A stretch of 64,000 bases of DNA from contig JBDRKE010000005.1 of NCBI GenBank assembly GCA_043814315.1, positions 33,338 to 97,337 of the forward strand, given 5' to 3'. Numbering within the stretch: the first letter of the stretch is position 1; the number at the start of each line of letters is the position of its first letter. The notes under the pieces were generated by a model. That model had not been told where the DNA came from. It ran no database searches and was given only the letters and a program-made list of their open reading frames with translations. Made by a program: the position numbers and the translations under genes. This DNA comes from JBDRKE01 sp043814315. Its GTDB lineage: Bacteria > Omnitrophota > Gorgyraeia > Gygaellales > Profunditerraquicolaceae. Below, in pieces: positions 56,689-64,000 of the stretch.

Positions 56689-58050
56689 ATGGTTAGAGTT
56701 CGCTTCGCCCCTTCTCCGACGGGGAATCTCCATATAGGGGGCGCACGTACCGCATTGTTTAATTGGCTTTACGCCAGAGCCAGGCAGGGAAAATTTATCT
56801 TAAGGATAGAGGACACGGATCAGGCCCGTTCACAAAAAGAGTATCTGGACGAAATATTGTTTAGCCTCAAGTGGCTGGGGCTTGTCTGGGATGAGCTTTA
56901 TCACCAGAGCCAGAGGCTTGAGATTTATAGAGACTATGCCGATAAATTGCTAAAACAAGGTAAGGCATATTCTGTTAGCCCGTTAGCCAATTCGCCAGTT
57001 CGCCAGTTCGAACCGGAAAACCGGAAAACCGGAAAACCGGCAAACCAAGAAGCCATTATCTTCAAGGTGACCCCTCAAAAGATAAAGATCCATGATTTGG
57101 TCCGCGGCCCGATTGAATTCGATGCCGAGGATCTCAAGAATCAGGTCTTGATAAAATCCGACGGTACGCCTACCTACAATTTTGCCTGCGTCGTGGATGA
57201 CGCTTTGATGGATATAACCCACGTGATCAGAGGCGATGATCACATCTCCAATACGCCCAAGCAGGTTCTTCTTTACCATGCCTTGGGATTGAGGATTCCT
57301 GAGTTTGCCCACCTGCCTTTGATTTTGGGCAAGGAGGGGGGCCGGCTTTCTAAAAGAACGGGCGCCACCGCCATCAGCGAATATCGCAGCCTGGGATATT
57401 TGCCGCAGGCCCTCATTAACTACCTGTTGCTTTTGAGCTGGTCACCGGGTGAAAACCGGGAGGTCATCGATTTAACAGAAGCGATTTCCTTATTTGATAT
57501 CAAAGACGTGAATAAGACGGCAGCCACCTTTGACAGGGATAAGCTTAACTGGATGAATAATCAGTATCTAAAGTCCGCAGACACGCAAGGCTTAACCGAT
57601 AGGCTTATCCCTATGCTGATCGAAAAGAAATTACTCCCGGAAGATAATTTTGATAGAAATGCCATCGTTTCTTTAGTGAAATTATTTCAAGCCAGGCTCA
57701 CCACGCTTAATGATTTTGTTAATTGGGCTGACTTCTTCTTCGTCAAAGATATTCAAATAGATCCCGCGGCCCAAGAGAAGCATTTAAGCAAAGATCTTTC
57801 GGAGCCCTTCCTTCTTTTTATTCAAAGGCTGGAGGCCCTGGAGACATTTGATATCGCCTCCATCGAGAAAAGCTTTCGCGATTTAGTCAAGGAACTGGGC
57901 ACAGAATCCAAATCGCTTATCCATCCTATCAGGGTGGCTTTAACAGGCAAGACCGTTGGGCCCGGGTTGTTTGAGGTGATATATTATTTGGGTAAGGAGC
58001 GCACCAAAGAGAGACTCATGAAATGGGCGAAAGAAAGGAGTCAGAAATGA
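56689..58050 (+). CDS. gltX: Glutamyl-tRNA synthetase, with a repeat replacing the Zn-site region
   Basis: 453 residues. HIGH motif APSPTGNLHIGGAR, RIEDTDQARS, the KMSKS-like GGRLSKRTGATAISEYR, and a C-terminal anticodon domain. Between GKAYSV and AIIFKV, where many bacterial GluRS have a Cys-rich helical insert (about 40-50 residues), there are about 26 residues encoded by a family B repeat (PLANSPVRQFEPENRKTGKP). AAGGAGG precedes the ATG. It charges tRNA-Glu and often tRNA-Gln. Confidence 0.95.
   Translation: MVRVRFAPSPTGNLHIGGARTALFNWLYARARQGKFILRIEDTDQARSQKEYLDEILFSLKWLGLVWDELYHQSQRLEIYRDYADKLLKQGKAYSVSPLANSPVRQFEPENRKTGKPANQEAIIFKVTPQKIKIHDLVRGPIEFDAEDLKNQVLIKSDGTPTYNFACVVDDALMDITHVIRGDDHISNTPKQVLLYHALGLRIPEFAHLPLILGKEGGRLSKRTGATAISEYRSLGYLPQALINYLLLLSWSPGENREVIDLTEAISLFDIKDVNKTAATFDRDKLNWMNNQYLKSADTQGLTDRLIPMLIEKKLLPEDNFDRNAIVSLVKLFQARLTTLNDFVNWADFFFVKDIQIDPAAQEKHLSKDLSEPFLLFIQRLEALETFDIASIEKSFRDLVKELGTESKSLIHPIRVALTGKTVGPGLFEVIYYLGKERTKERLMKWAKERSQK
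56974..57047. repeat. Family B repeat in frame in gltX
   Basis: GTTAGCCCGTTAGCCAATTC and GCCAGTTCGCCAGTTCG, then ACCGGAAAACCGGAAAACCG with GCAAACCA. Encodes PLANSPVRQFEPENRKTGKP and AN, in the same frame as the copies in pheS and pheT. Confidence 0.8.
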
Positions 58051-58250
58051 TTTTACGCAACAGGCAGATTCTGCTGGGGGTATTATTGTTAAGCCTCGTC
58101 TTAGGGGCTGGCTGTGAGACAACCAAAGGATTCGCCACGGGAGTCGCCACGGGAGTCGCCTCTACCGCTACTGGGGCAGCTAAGGATGCGACAGAGATTT
58201 GGCAAGGTTTTTTGCGAATCGATAGCTGGATGCGGGAAAATCTCTGGTAG
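58047..58250 (+). CDS. Small entericidin-like lipoprotein
   Basis: 67 residues from ATG 58047; an in-frame start at 58023 lies inside gltX and is less likely (AAAGGAG sits 6 bases before 58047). A signal core (ILLGVLLLSLVLGAGC) ends in an LGAGC lipobox, then Gly/Ala/Thr-rich sequence (GFATGVATGVASTATG). The ATGA overlap with gltX couples it. Small toxin/immunity lipoproteins of the entericidin type look similar, but no partner is seen. Confidence 0.75.
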   Translation: MILRNRQILLGVLLLSLVLGAGCETTKGFATGVATGVASTATGAAKDATEIWQGFLRIDSWMRENLW

Positions 58251-58271
58251 GGCTTCAAGGAAAGGCCCATC

Positions 58272-58796
58272 ATGAAACTTAAACTAGCCACTTTCGTTTT
58301 GGTTTTAATCTTGGCGTGCGGTTCTGTGGCTTTTGCCGAAGAAAGCCAAAGATTATATGTATCAGGCGTTAAGGCCGCTAAAAGAGGCGATTTGGCTTAT
58401 GCCTTTATGTTTTTTCGTTCGCTGTCTGAGAATTTCCCCGAATCTAGAGTCGCGCAGGAAGCCCTATTTGCCAGCGCAGAGTATTATTTTTTGATAGGGG
58501 CCTTTACGGATGCGCGGCCGGCGTTTATCCGGTTCATAACAGAATATCCTGATTCCAAAGCAAGGCCATTCGCGCTTCTCTATCTTTCCAAGATCGCCGA
58601 GGCGCAAGGGCAAGAGGCCTTAGCCGAAAGCCTGCAAAAGGAAATCATCACGTCTCAACAATTGGTGCTTCTGTTCAGGGATTTTAAAAAATTTCAATAC
58701 CTTTCCCCGTTGAATAAAAATCATAGGGCCGTTCATTTTATCGACCGGATAGAATTTTATATCGATGGCGAGCTATTTGCGCAGATTTCTTACTAG
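58272..58796 (+). CDS. Exported TPR-like helical protein
   Basis: 174 residues. Signal peptide (LKLATFVLVLILACGSVAFA), then paired helices (YVSGVKAAKRGDLAYAFMFF, EALFASAEYYFLIGAFTDAR, FALLYLSKIAEAQGQEALA) typical of tetratricopeptide/BamD-YbgF-like repeats. May scaffold envelope complexes. Overlaps the AsmA-like gene by 32 bases. Confidence 0.8.
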   Translation: MKLKLATFVLVLILACGSVAFAEESQRLYVSGVKAAKRGDLAYAFMFFRSLSENFPESRVAQEALFASAEYYFLIGAFTDARPAFIRFITEYPDSKARPFALLYLSKIAEAQGQEALAESLQKEIITSQQLVLLFRDFKKFQYLSPLNKNHRAVHFIDRIEFYIDGELFAQISY

Positions 58797-60798
58797 TCTC
58801 AAAAGGCTGCTCTTGATCGGCCTTATCTTGACGGCCCTCTCTACCGTTATCTGTAATTTCATTTTTGCCCCGGGAAAACAGGCCTTAACACAGGCCACCC
58901 GCGGCTACTTGACTCAAGAGTTGTCCGTTTCCCGGCCATTCTATTTGCCCCCTCACTTCATCATCTTAAGGAACCTGGCCTTCGCAGAAGCTAAGCATCC
59001 CGAAGAAAATCAAATCCTAAAGGCTCCTTTAATTCTTATTAGATTCTCCCTGAAAGAGTTTTTTGTAAACAAGCGGCTCGTCATTTCCCATATAACCTGC
59101 TATCGCCTTAAGGGAGACAGCGTTAAGCTAGCAAAGTTTGTAAGTGATAATTTTTCGGCCATCATCGATTTTCTACGCAGCCTTCCCTGGAAAGACATCA
59201 GATTTTCTTTAAAAGGAGGCTGCTTGGATTTGGTTGAAGAAGCCGGCATCCCCAGCTTCCTTGCTGTCCATTGTGACTTCAAGATCCAAGGCGAATCTTT
59301 ATCGGCACAAGGCTACATCCGCAAGGATAGGGGCATAGGCCGTAAGGCCAGGGGGGCCCCTCTGCAATATAGCCTTCAAGGGATGCTTTCGGGTGAGGGC
59401 CTTGTGTTCAACAAAGTCAGATTTGAAAGAGAGAATTTCCGCTCACAGTTCTGGGGCAACACGGACGGAAAAAATTTGCAATTGAACGGCTTTGCTTTTG
59501 CCAATACCCTTTTCAAGGAAACGTACACGTCAGAATCCGCATGGAATAAGATCGTTCATTTGGTAAAGAAGATCGAGCTCTTCAAGCGTAAGCCCAAGAA
59601 ATCAGCCGAGCTCACTAAACTTCCCAAGGCCAACTTTTATTTGTTGGACTTGGACTGCCGGCTGCGCGCGGATTTTCCCAAAGTGCGCCTGGAACACATG
59701 AGTTTCTCCTTGAACAACATACCTTTTAGCCTGAAGGGGGATATCTCGCTCGATACGCCTTTAGGGCTGGACCTGGCGATTTCCAGTTATCTAGGGAATT
59801 TAAAGGATGCCAAAAAAGAGAATTTTAAAAAAATAGATTTAAAAATAACGGGTATCTTAAAGGGCGGGCTGTTATCGGGAAACGTGCTGCTTAACTTCGA
59901 TTTTCTAAAAAAGGGCAAAGACGCTATGCCTCTGGAGCAATTGCAGGGTAAATTTAAGGGCTTGAGTTTAAGCTTTGATAAATATCCGCTGCTGGAACTG
60001 AACGTTAAAGATAGCGATTTATTCTGTAAGACGGATACCAATGAGTACAGGGTGGCGTTACGCGATTTCCACGCCTTGGTTAATTTCAGGAATAAACGCC
60101 TGAAGCTGGCGAAATTCAAGGCGTTGCTTTATGACGGTTTTTTATACGGCCAGGGGCGCATCGATACGCAAAATTTCTTTCCGAAAATCACGGGAGTCGT
60201 GCGGGTCAGAGACGTCAGCGCCCAGAAGCTGGACGGTTTATTGATTCATTTTTCTAAGGTTTTCGGAAATTTAAGCAGTACCATGGTTTTCAGGAATGAC
60301 CCGGATTTAGATTTAAGGGGCAGAGTCAGCGTCCAAAAAGGGTACTTAAATAATTTTGAGTTTTTTAAGTGGCTGGCCCAGCTGTTTAATATCCCGAGGC
60401 TTAAACGGATAGATTTCGATAAGGCCTCGTCGCATTTTTCGGTAAACAAAAAAGGCGCTGGGCTGCAAAGGATAAACTTGAAATCCCAGGATGTGGGGTT
60501 AAAGGGTTATTTCGGTTTAGGCCAGCACGATTTAGTCTCAAGTCAACTCGCTCTTACATTTACAAGAGGGCTGCTTGAGTTATCCCCCAAATTTACGCCC
60601 CTGCTAAGGCTCGTAGGCAAAGACTTAGCGGCGTTCTGCTTTGAGTTTCAGCTTTCAGGGATTCTGCACAAAATGAATTTCAGGTGGCTGCAATCTGACT
60701 TCAAGAATAGACTTCAAAATGCCATCCCTAACTTTATCGAGCGAAGAATCGATAAAAATATTGAGGAGGCCACTAAGGCTATTTCTGTAGAGCCCTAA
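58765..60798 (+). CDS. AsmA-like envelope protein
   Basis: 677 residues. One N-terminal membrane helix (LLLIGLILTALSTVICNFI), then a long beta-rich periplasmic body with the AsmA/TamB look: repeated short strands, low Cys, and a C-terminal AsmA_2-like block (KDLAAFCFEFQLSGILHKMN). Such proteins bridge inner and outer membranes and affect lipid transport or outer membrane protein assembly. Frame overlaps the preceding TPR gene. Alternative start sites exist near 58765. Confidence 0.7.
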   Translation: MASYLRRFLTSLKRLLLIGLILTALSTVICNFIFAPGKQALTQATRGYLTQELSVSRPFYLPPHFIILRNLAFAEAKHPEENQILKAPLILIRFSLKEFFVNKRLVISHITCYRLKGDSVKLAKFVSDNFSAIIDFLRSLPWKDIRFSLKGGCLDLVEEAGIPSFLAVHCDFKIQGESLSAQGYIRKDRGIGRKARGAPLQYSLQGMLSGEGLVFNKVRFERENFRSQFWGNTDGKNLQLNGFAFANTLFKETYTSESAWNKIVHLVKKIELFKRKPKKSAELTKLPKANFYLLDLDCRLRADFPKVRLEHMSFSLNNIPFSLKGDISLDTPLGLDLAISSYLGNLKDAKKENFKKIDLKITGILKGGLLSGNVLLNFDFLKKGKDAMPLEQLQGKFKGLSLSFDKYPLLELNVKDSDLFCKTDTNEYRVALRDFHALVNFRNKRLKLAKFKALLYDGFLYGQGRIDTQNFFPKITGVVRVRDVSAQKLDGLLIHFSKVFGNLSSTMVFRNDPDLDLRGRVSVQKGYLNNFEFFKWLAQLFNIPRLKRIDFDKASSHFSVNKKGAGLQRINLKSQDVGLKGYFGLGQHDLVSSQLALTFTRGLLELSPKFTPLLRLVGKDLAAFCFEFQLSGILHKMNFRWLQSDFKNRLQNAIPNFIERRIDKNIEEATKAISVEP

Positions 60799-60804
60799 GC
60801 CTTC

Positions 60805-60848
60805 GCAATGAATACTCCACGGGCTAAAGCCCGTAGAGTATTCATTGC
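60805..60848 (+). terminator. Strong hairpin after the AsmA-like gene
   Basis: GCAATGAATACTC and its complement GAGTATTCATTGC enclose CACGGGCTAAAGCCCGTA. Very stable stem 7 bases after the stop; no long T-run follows, so termination is probable but not certain. Confidence 0.6.
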
Positions 60849-60999
60849 ATCATTTCATATTGTTCGTGAGCGTTATAATTTCTATTGCATGAATAATAAG
60901 ACGGTTATATAATTTATGCGCTATTTGCCCCGTCGTCTCATTAAATAAGGGCACGCGTTATGGAAAGGAAGCAATAGATTTCAGAAACTATAATTAAAT

Positions 61000-61070
61000 T
61001 GCCCTCTCGGCTAATGGTAGGCCTCCAGGCTCTGGACCTGGCTGTTGTGGTTCGAATCCACAGGGGGCAG
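61000..61070 (+). tRNA. tRNA-Gln (anticodon CTG)
   Basis: 71 nt. Acceptor TGCCCTC/GGGGGCA with U1-A72 as usual for tRNA-Gln, anticodon stem CCAGG/CCTGG with loop CTCTGGA, T-loop TTCGAAT. CCA not encoded. Confidence 0.88.
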
Positions 61071-61119
61071 TTAATTTATAACTTATTTGTTTACAATATG
61101 TTATAAATAATAATTAGTC

Positions 61120-61148
61120 TTGAATTATGCAGTTTTTTATGGTATACT
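61120..61148 (+). promoter_or_regulatory. Promoter of the NYN gene leader
   Basis: TTGAAT at 61120-61125 and TATACT at 61143-61148 with a 17-base spacer. Confidence 0.55.
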
Positions 61149-61154
61149 TATTTT

Positions 61155-61262
61155 GTAAGAAAATGCTTGACAAGGCAATATTTATGAGTTAGCATTAAGC
61201 ATCATCCCAATGAGATATAAAGTCTCATTGGCCCCGAACTCTTCATGGGTTCGGGTTTTTTG
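61155..61262 (+). ncRNA. Structured leader or small RNA ending in an intrinsic terminator
   Basis: About 108 nt. ATGCTT/AAGCAT pair across the first part; then CCAATGAGA/TCTCATTGG as a clean stem; then CCCGAAC...GGTTCGGG followed by TTTTTTG (61252-61260 region) as a terminator, just before the NYN gene start. Could be an attenuator, a riboswitch of a class I do not recognise, or a stand-alone small RNA. Confidence 0.5.
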
Positions 61263-61278
61263 TTATAAGGAATAGACA

Positions 61279-61890
61279 ATGCGTAGAATTGTTGTTTTTG
61301 TTGATGGATTTAATATCTACCACGCCTTAAACGAACATCCTGCCTATTTCAAATACAAATGGTTAAATATTGATAAATTATCAAAACTTTTTATTACTTC
61401 AAGCGATACCGTCATTGAGGTATTTTATTTTACAGCATATGTTACGTGGGATTCGCAGAAGTTGGCAAGACACCAGATTTATGTTAAAGCATTACAGTCG
61501 GTTGGCGTAAAGCCAATCTTTGGAGCCTTTAGAATGAAAGATATGGTTTGTAGAATATGCCATAGGCCATATAAGATTCCAGAAGAAAAGCAAACAGATG
61601 TCAATATTGCTGTAAAACTCTTCGAAACAGCCGTGTTGGACATTTGGGACACAGCTTTAATTATTTCTGGCGATAGCGATTTAATTCCAGCGATTGAAGC
61701 CGTTAAAAGAGCTTTTCCTGTAAAACAAATAGGTATTATTATACCTATAGGAAGAAGGGCTGAAGAATTAAAGCAAACAACAGATTTTCATATAAAGGTG
61801 AAGCAAAAACATCTTAAGTCCTGCCAGTTTGATGATGTTATAACTATAGATGCAAATAATATATTGAGACGTCCTGCTACATGGATTTAA
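61279..61890 (+). CDS. NYN-domain (PIN-like) putative RNase
   Basis: 203 residues. Conserved acidic motifs of the NYN/DUF88 family: VVFVDGFNIYHAL (D), KQTDVNIAVKLFE (D), ISGDSDLIPAIEAVK (D). CRICHRP adds a CxxC. Families of this type cut RNA with metal ions. GGAATAG precedes the ATG. Preceded by a structured leader with terminator and followed by a terminator hairpin. Confidence 0.88.
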   Translation: MRRIVVFVDGFNIYHALNEHPAYFKYKWLNIDKLSKLFITSSDTVIEVFYFTAYVTWDSQKLARHQIYVKALQSVGVKPIFGAFRMKDMVCRICHRPYKIPEEKQTDVNIAVKLFETAVLDIWDTALIISGDSDLIPAIEAVKRAFPVKQIGIIIPIGRRAEELKQTTDFHIKVKQKHLKSCQFDDVITIDANNILRRPATWI

Positions 61891-61994
61891 ATGAATCAAT
61901 AGAATTTATTAGTTGATAATCTTTATATAAAGTATTGTTTTCTTCTGAATAAATCCAGTTGCAGATTTCGTCCAGTAGAGCAGTTAAAAAAGTT

Positions 61995-62025
61995 CTGATG
62001 CTATAGCGCGCATCAGGGCTTTTTT
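61995..62025 (+). terminator. Intrinsic terminator after the NYN gene
   Basis: CTGATGC (61995-62001) pairs with GCATCAG (62010-62016), followed by GGC and TTTTTT at 62020-62025. Confidence 0.75.
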
Positions 62026-62085
62026 GCTCTGCGGGAAGTAATCGCTGCCTTTTTCTCTGTAATCGCAATATAATAATGTCCTAAT

Positions 62086-63486
62086 CTAGCAAAGTAAGAA
62101 TGTCCTATTATTAAACTGCTATAATGCCTTCTTTAAGGAAGGGGGTAAAAGCAGTGGAGGATATTCTTACGATGAGTCAAAAGGAATTAAAGCGGTTACA
62201 TGTTATACGCAAGGCGATTGATAAATGTATTAAGCAGCGAGAAGCAGCGGAGATACTGGCGCTAAGCCAGCGGCAAATTCGCAGGCTGGTACGCCGCGTA
62301 CGAGAAGAATCCGATAAAGGCATTATTCATCGTTCTCGAGGTAAGCAATCGCATCGGGCAACAGCCGAGGCGATAAAAAATAAAGCACTTGCTTTATGCA
62401 GAGGCAAATACTTAGGATTTAATCCTACGTTTGCCTCTGAGAAGCTCTTTGAGAGGAATAAAATAAAGATAAGCCGGGAGACATTACGGCAGTGGTTTAT
62501 TGCGCAGGGTATAGCCTATGAGAAGCGTAAAGCCCGTCCCCACCGTAGATGGCGAGAACGCAAAGCCCATTGTGGCGAGATGGTGCAGATGGATGGTTCT
62601 CATCATGATTGGTTCGAGGGCAGGAGCCCTGAGTGTGTGCTGATGGGCTACATAGATGATGCCTCAAGCCGTGTATATGCGCGCTTCCATGAATATGAAG
62701 GCACGTTGCCTGCCATGGACAGCTTCAAGCGCTATGCCCAAAAGCATGGCCTGCCTCAAAATATCTACCTGGATAGACATTCGACGTATAAAGGCAGGAG
62801 GCAGCCGACGGTAGAAGATGAGCTCCTTAACCGCTCATCCTTAAGCCAGTTCGGCAGGGCATTGGAAGAATTAGGCATACATTTAATTCATGCGCAATCA
62901 GCTCCGGCTAAAGGCAGGATTGAGCGGCTCTTTAAGACATTTCAGGACCGGCTGATTAAGGAGATGCGCCTTAGGGGTCTTAAGTCTATTGCCGAAGGTA
63001 ATGAATTCCTGAGTCGTTATCTGCCGGTATTCAACAAACGTTTCAATGTAGAGCCATTAAGCCCTGAAGATTTACACCGTCCTTTGCCGGTGGGCCTTGA
63101 GCTTGATGCAATTCTTTCGGTAAAAACACCACATGTTTTGCGCAATGACTTCACTGTAGTGCATAAAGGCAAACTTTACCAGGTCGAAGATAACATACGC
63201 GCCAAAGAAGTTATCATAGAAGAACGCATCAACGGCTCTTTGCTTATTACTTATAAGGGCAGGGCATTACGGTACCGTGAGATTGCGCAGCGGCCGGCAA
63301 AGGTGAGGCAGCCGCGTAAACACAGGACGTATCTTCCTGTACCCAAGGATCATCCTTGGAGGAGTTTTCAGCTGCCGGGCTCACGGCCAGTGCGTAAGGA
63401 AGAAGAAGTTTTTGCGGGTGCTCTTTAAAAAACCAAAAATAGGACATTTTAAAATTGCTAAAAATAGGACATTTTTATCTTGCTAG
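62086..63486 (+). mobile_element. Insertion sequence with DDE transposase (ISNCY-like)
   Basis: Imperfect terminal inverted repeats: left CTAGCAAAGTAAGAATGTCC at 62086-62105, right its complement-like CTAGCAAGATAAAAATGTCC ending at 63486. Each side carries TGTCCTA-containing subrepeats (left 62077-62108; right 63440-63476). One transposase gene fills the element. No clear target duplication could be read. Confidence 0.75.
62154..63428 (+). CDS. DDE transposase of the insertion sequence
   Basis: 424 residues from GTG 62154 (AGGAAGGGGG eight bases before; MSQKELKRLHV family start); an ATG at 62124 would give 434. A helix-turn-helix (REAAEILALSQRQIRRLVRR), a second N-terminal HTH, then the rve catalytic core: QMDGSHHDWFEG (D1), YIDDASSRVYARF (D2 region), and PAKGRIERLFKTFQDRL (E). 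Intact, so the element may still be active. Confidence 0.9.
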   Translation: MEDILTMSQKELKRLHVIRKAIDKCIKQREAAEILALSQRQIRRLVRRVREESDKGIIHRSRGKQSHRATAEAIKNKALALCRGKYLGFNPTFASEKLFERNKIKISRETLRQWFIAQGIAYEKRKARPHRRWRERKAHCGEMVQMDGSHHDWFEGRSPECVLMGYIDDASSRVYARFHEYEGTLPAMDSFKRYAQKHGLPQNIYLDRHSTYKGRRQPTVEDELLNRSSLSQFGRALEELGIHLIHAQSAPAKGRIERLFKTFQDRLIKEMRLRGLKSIAEGNEFLSRYLPVFNKRFNVEPLSPEDLHRPLPVGLELDAILSVKTPHVLRNDFTVVHKGKLYQVEDNIRAKEVIIEERINGSLLITYKGRALRYREIAQRPAKVRQPRKHRTYLPVPKDHPWRSFQLPGSRPVRKEEEVFAGAL

Positions 63487-63523
63487 TGCAAGAGAGTTGA
63501 TTTATATTGACTTTTTATCGCTC

Positions 63524-63529
63524 TATAAT
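63524..63529 (+). promoter_or_regulatory. Possible -10 element before hppA
   Basis: TATAAT at 63524-63529. The TTGACT at 63507-63512 is only 11 bases away, too close for a normal -35; the IS right end lies just upstream and could supply part of the promoter. Confidence 0.3.
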
Positions 63530-63588
63530 ACAATAAGTTCTAATTTAGAGAAAACATGAAGGAATAGAGAAAAATGATTGGAGGAGAA

Positions 63589-64000
63589 ATGCAAGCTTTT
63601 GATTTGTTATGGTTGGCGCCTGTAGGTTCCATTATCGCCCTGACCTTCGCGGCGTATCTTTTCTTTTTTATCCTGCGACAGGACCAGGGCAATGAAAAGA
63701 TGAAAGAGATCGCAGCTGCAGTGAGGATCGGAGCAAAGGCATACCTGCGCAGGCAGTATATAGGGGTGTTTTTATTCTTTGCTGTGGTGTTTACTCTGCT
63801 TTTGATCATGGCGTTGAACAAATATTTGGTAATTTTTGTGCCTTTTGCTTTCTTGACCGGGGGGCTATTTTCCGGCCTTTCCGGTTTCATTGGTATGAAT
63901 ACGGCTACCTTGGCTTCAAACCGCACCGCTGCGGCCGCGATGAAAAGCCTGAATTCAGGCTTACGGGTCGCTTTTTCAAGCGGGGCGGTAATGGGGATGA
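63589..64000 (+). CDS. hppA: Membrane-bound pyrophosphatase HppA (N-terminal part)
   Basis: 137 residues to the window edge from ATG 63589 (GGAGGAG three bases before). Helices at residues 10-33 (APVGSIIALTFAAYLFFFIL) and 62-110, then GFIGMNTATLASNRTAAAAM and LNSGLRVAFSSGAVMGM, the conserved N-terminal signature of proton/sodium-pumping pyrophosphatases. Couples pyrophosphate hydrolysis to ion export. The potassium-dependence residue is beyond the window. Confidence 0.93.
   Translation, partial: MQAFDLLWLAPVGSIIALTFAAYLFFFILRQDQGNEKMKEIAAAVRIGAKAYLRRQYIGVFLFFAVVFTLLLIMALNKYLVIFVPFAFLTGGLFSGLSGFIGMNTATLASNRTAAAAMKSLNSGLRVAFSSGAVMGM

Noticed and set aside
61877..62068. 63-residue minus-strand ORF before the IS
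   Set aside because: Crosses the terminator of the NYN gene and shows no recognisable motif.

Overview
The window looks like a chromosome segment of an uncultivated diderm bacterium, most likely Candidatus Omnitrophota (OP3) or a close relative. The pointers are a replication core around dnaA, inteins in both gyrase subunits, a large exported Omnitrophota-style protein of unknown function, lipoprotein and AsmA-like envelope proteins, and many A/T-rich palindromic spacers built from CAAATCC and TTTGGATTTTG units. No rRNA is present, so the assignment rests on gene content and style.

Layout. 1-3.3 kb: the open end of a very large exported protein. 3.4-4.8 kb: a MNT/HEPN toxin-antitoxin operon with a third zinc-ribbon gene and a visible operator. 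4.8-8.9 kb: rsmI, glmS and a GT-C membrane transferase. 8.9-19.5 kb, all on the minus strand: tRNA-Glu, gyrA and gyrB (each split by an intein), a DciA-like gene, dnaN and dnaA. 19.5-19.9 kb: the likely oriC, with divergent tandem promoters and DnaA boxes. From there nearly everything is on the plus strand: rpmH-yidD-yidC-jagN, a parS-like palindrome, a homing endonuclease, parA-parB, ndk, yicC-gmk-rpoZ-coaC, a tRNA cluster (Cys, Leu, Val) with a second homing-endonuclease-like gene beside a tRNA fragment, thrS-infC-rpmI-rplT, a Trk potassium system with a 40-residue membrane peptide, pheS-pheT, 6S RNA-rarA, an unusual membrane-anchored EF-G fusion, a cyclophilin, metV-iscU-5-FCL, rny-ymdB, a GH39-like exported protein, xseA-xseB-dxs, a four-subunit 2-oxoacid:ferredoxin oxidoreductase, gltX, three envelope genes, tRNA-Gln, a structured leader with an NYN gene, an IS element, and the start of a membrane pyrophosphatase.

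How it fits together. Most genes are housekeeping (replication, segregation, translation, protein insertion, RNA decay). Several have a reduced architecture: ThrS without TGS, PheT without its tRNA-binding OB domain, Jag reduced to its N-terminal domain, CoaC without CoaB, a short RsmI, and no rnpA in its usual slot. The oxidoreductase and MetV fit an anaerobic, ferredoxin-based metabolism.

Most notable points: (1) EF-G fused behind a transmembrane helix, a long coiled coil and a Pro/Glu-rich repeat linker; (2) a palindromic repeat family inserted in frame in pheS, pheT (three times) and gltX, always read in the same frame, like the Rickettsia palindromic elements; (3) a second repeat family that appears to have supplied the signal peptides of two exported proteins; (4) several homing elements of different types within 20 kb of the origin.
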